The notes under the pieces were generated by a model, which worked only from the letters and a program-made list of their open reading frames with translations, did no database searches and was not told the origin of the DNA. A stretch of DNA of 64,000 nucleotides from Coprinopsis marcescibilis (lineage: Eukaryota > Basidiomycota > Agaricomycetes > Agaricales > Psathyrellaceae). The stretch lies in contig ML210290.1 in assembly GCA_004369085.1 (NCBI GenBank), forward strand, positions 4,916 to 68,915, given 5' to 3'. How positions within the stretch are numbered: position 1 is the stretch's first letter; the number at the start of each line of letters is the position of its first letter. This document shows positions 58,424 to 64,000 of the stretch, piece by piece. The position numbers and the translations under genes are program-made.

Positions 58424-58505
58424 ATTGTGAAAGAGAATGATCCGCGACACGGGTCGTCAGCGTTCCTCACCGACTTAGCGCTGATTTTGCAAAGCGCGTG
58501 GCGTT

Positions 58506-61116
58506 ATGTCTTCCTTGTACAAGCACCTCCGAGTGCACCAGGTTTTCGGTGCGAACACCGATGTAGGCAAGACAATTCTTACAACAGCCCTTGCTCGCAC
58601 CTCAGCACGCAAGAAGTTTCCTGTCTTCTACCTCAAACCAGTGAGCACAGGTGCAGTCGAGGACGCGGATGACCAGTGAGTTGTGTTCATTTGTAATAAC
58701 AAAACGACAAGATTCAACAGGTCGTTCGGTAGCCATGTCGTTCGATTTGGAAGGAACTCCTCCAATCTGATTCGGTCTGAGTGTCTATATCGTTACGATG
58801 ACCCTGTAAGCCCCCATCTGGCCGCTATCAGGAAGGTTTCGGAATCCGGTTCTGTAGGTCGCTTTTTCACCCGGTGGTGAGGAACCCATCTTATGCATCC
58901 CTAGACACCGACGGATAGTACTCTCATAAGTGCGGTTGCAAACAAGATTCGCGAGTACGCGTCAAAAAGTCCGAAGCCAGGTCATGTATACATTGAAACT
59001 GCAGGAGGTGAGCATCATTAACCATGAGTGTGTCGTAGGTGGCGTGTTGGACTTTCTACGGTTTCTGACCTGAATATAGGAGTACACAGTCCTGTTCTTT
59101 CGGGGACGACACAAGCCGACTGCTACCGACCATTGTTTCTGCCTACCATCCTCGTTGGGGATTCGAAACTTGGGGGCATCTCATCGACCATCTCAAGCTA
59201 CGAGTCTCTACTTCTTAGAGGCTATATCGTGGATACTGTCGTCATGTTCCGTGACGAATACTACAGGAACTGGGAATATCTCTCAGAGTACTTCAAAGCA
59301 CGCGGGATCCACCTCTCGGCTGTGGATCCCCCACCTGCAAGAAATTCCAACGCTACTGAAGATCGAGCTTCCACGGAAGAGTACTACGCGTCTCTCGTCG
59401 CATCTGAGGAAGAAAGCAGCATCTCCAGGGTCATCGACTATCTCGACGCACGACACGCTGTCCGCCATAAGGAATTGGAATCCATGCCTCAACGCAGCAT
59501 TGACAGCATCTGGTGGCCATTCGTTCAGCACGGCACCGTCAAAGGCGAACAAGACGTTACGGTAATCGACAGTGCATTCGGGGACTTCTTCAGTGTTTAC
59601 AAGCAGCCAAAAAATACTTCATCCTCCAGTCTTTTATCCCCCGAATTCGATGGCTCGGCATCGTGGTGGACACAGGCTCTAGGACATGCAAACCCGACGC
59701 TGACAATGGCAGCTGCCAGAGCGAGCGGCCGTTATGGGCATGTCATGTTTCCCCAAGCAACACATCTCCCCGCGCTCAGGCTCGCAGAACGCTTGATTCA
59801 GAAAGGTCCTGGAAAAGGTTGGGCTTCAAGAGCTTTCTTTTCCGACAATGGCTCGACTGGTATGGAGGTTGCCATTAAAATGGCACTGCGTGCATGGTCA
59901 CTGCGGAACGGGGCGGACTTGACGAAGGAGAACAAAAAGAAGTTGGGCATCCTTGGTCTCAAGGGCAGCTATCACGGCGACACAATCGGGGCAATGGATG
60001 CAACCGAAGATGGTGTATACACGTGTGAATGGCATGACTCGAAAGGTTATTGGTTCGATCCACCAACAGTTGGATTCCAAGACGGACAATTGGTCATTTC
60101 CGTCCCTTCATCCCTTTCCACCTCGGACACACCCCACGTTTCGCCGGCAAAGTCACTAGGGTGGGTCTACGATGTGGGAGAGCGCCTTCACACACCTCTG
60201 GCCAGAGCATACACGATGCACATCCGTCGTGTACTTGACAACTTGGAGAAAAATGGGGAGAACAAGTTGGCAGCACTCGTCATTGAGCCTCTCGTAATGG
60301 GAGCCGGAGGAATGATCTTCGTCGACCCTCTCTTCCAACGCGTTTTGATCGATGTCGTCCGAGGCCGTCGCTCAACATCTTCGTCACAGTGGTCGGGCCT
60401 CCCCATTATCTTCGACGAAGTCTTCACTGGCCTGCAGCGAATCGGAGTGGAGAGCGCCGGCCCCGTTCTTGGTGTAAACCCTGACATTTCGGTCCACGCC
60501 AAAATCCTCACAGGAGGCCTCATCCCGCTTTCCATCACCCTCGCCTCGAAATCCATCTTCGATGCTTTCTGGGGTGATCAAAAGGCAGTTGCATTACTTC
60601 ACGGACATTCGTATACAGCCCATCCTATAGGGTGCGAAGTGGCCAACGAAACTCTGGCGCAGATTGAAAAACTCACGGAGAGCGACGATTGGAAAGCTTC
60701 AAAGGCTGTGTGGGCCGAAGACGATGGTCAACAGGGCAAAGCCTGGAGTGTTTGGGATCCGCAGTTCATTAAGCAAGTCTCGAAACTCCCGTCCGTAAAG
60801 GAGGCTATGGCTTTGGGTACCGTATTGGCGATCAATTTCAAGGATAGCAGCGCAGGTAAGTTGCCCGTTGATTTTCTCCGTAATGTTGCTTACTGGGGGC
60901 GTAGGATACACCTCTTTCTTCGCACAAAACCTTCTGAAGCCTCTCAAAGAGGTCACAGGCAACGCCGGAGAACTGTCTTTGGCTCCAGGCGGTGCAAACT
61001 ACGGCATCAACTACAGGACGCTGGGCAATGTTGGGTACTTTATGACAAGCCTCAACACAAAATCATCTATCATTAGATCCATAGAGGACAAGATCTGGAA
61101 AACTATATCTGCCTGA
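58506..61116 (+). CDS. Bifunctional dethiobiotin synthetase / DAPA aminotransferase (BIO3-BIO1)
   Basis: ATG at 58506 (MSSLYKHLRVHQVFGANTDV). The first ~220 residues are dethiobiotin synthetase: P-loop GANTDVGKTILTTAL, FYLKPVSTGA, YRYDDPVSPHLAAIR, YIETAGGVHSPVLSG, FLPTILVGDSKLGGIS. The remaining ~550 residues are DAPA aminotransferase: WWPFVQHGTVKG, ALGHANPTLTMAAARASGRY, FFSDNGSTGMEVAIKMALRA, LGLKGSYHGDTIGAMD, PIIFDEVFTGLQRIG, and HAKILTGGLIPLS with the lysine that binds pyridoxal phosphate. A last intron leads to GYTSFFAQNLLKPLKEV and the stop at 61116. The fused enzyme converts 7-keto-8-aminopelargonate through DAPA to dethiobiotin, the two steps before biotin synthase. Its stop lies 15 bp from the VPS34 stop. 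Confidence 0.95.
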
Positions 61117-61131
61117 TGTAAATGAAACCTT

Positions 61132-64000
<2,869 letters not shown>

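Noticed and set aside
59155..60556. Several 60-136-codon frames within BIO3-BIO1
   Set aside because: Shadows of the well-supported fused enzyme.

Overview
The window looks like nuclear DNA of a mushroom-type basidiomycete (Agaricomycetes). Genes lie close together on both strands and are cut by many short introns of about 45-65 bp (GTRNGT...YAG, with a few GC-AG). They encode typical fungal proteins: a Cwh43 with PGAP2-like and phosphatase-like halves on one chain, a fused biotin-synthesis enzyme, Caf120, a NACHT-ankyrin NLR and microsomal P450s. Two tRNA genes carry eukaryotic T-run terminators. I saw no complete transposon, CRISPR array or operon. The species cannot be named from the sequence alone.

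Layout. 1-9 kb: 5' part of a caspase-fold protease gene (minus), the GPI-lipid remodelling gene CWH43 (minus) sharing a 277-bp promoter with a CobW-type GTPase gene (plus), then a J-domain protein (plus). 9.7-15.5 kb: the large CCR4-NOT-associated CAF120 (minus). 15.5-19.5 kb: a gene-poor block with only weak small-ORF candidates. 19.5-25.1 kb: NDUFB8 (complex I, minus) divergent from an SAM methyltransferase, a PA2G4/EBP1-type protein, and the KEOPS subunit PCC1. 25.4-47 kb: two related cytochrome P450 genes pointing away from each other. Between them lie a Tyr/Gly-rich protein, tRNA-Ala, a secreted GPI protein, a citrate synthase ending in a peroxisomal signal, a Git1-like permease, PWP1 and a disordered Ser/Thr/Pro/Ala-rich protein. 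47.3-52.7 kb: a tail-anchored membrane protein and a NACHT-ankyrin NLR. 53.3-58.1 kb: V-ATPase subunit e, a HEN1-type small-RNA 2'-O-methyltransferase and a short-chain dehydrogenase. 58.3-64 kb: tRNA-Phe, the fused BIO3-BIO1 enzyme, and the 3' part of VPS34 running off the window.

Most of the content is housekeeping. The accessory parts are the caspase-like gene, the NLR, the P450 pair and the gene-poor 15.5-19.5 kb block. The observation I find most worth following is the HEN1 homologue: it keeps the ExxEH...H methyltransferase core but has a long acidic tail with five GW/WG dipeptides, which resembles an Argonaute-binding hook. Other points of interest are the Met-rich repeat in Caf120, the AKL peroxisomal signal on citrate synthase, three GC-AG introns, a frame break at a C-run in the Tyr/Gly-rich gene, and a pair of near-identical hairpins beside tRNA-Ala.

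Intron-exon structures were worked out by hand from frame continuity, splice consensus and protein-family resemblance; no database or alignment was available. Gene spans run from start codon to stop codon and include introns.
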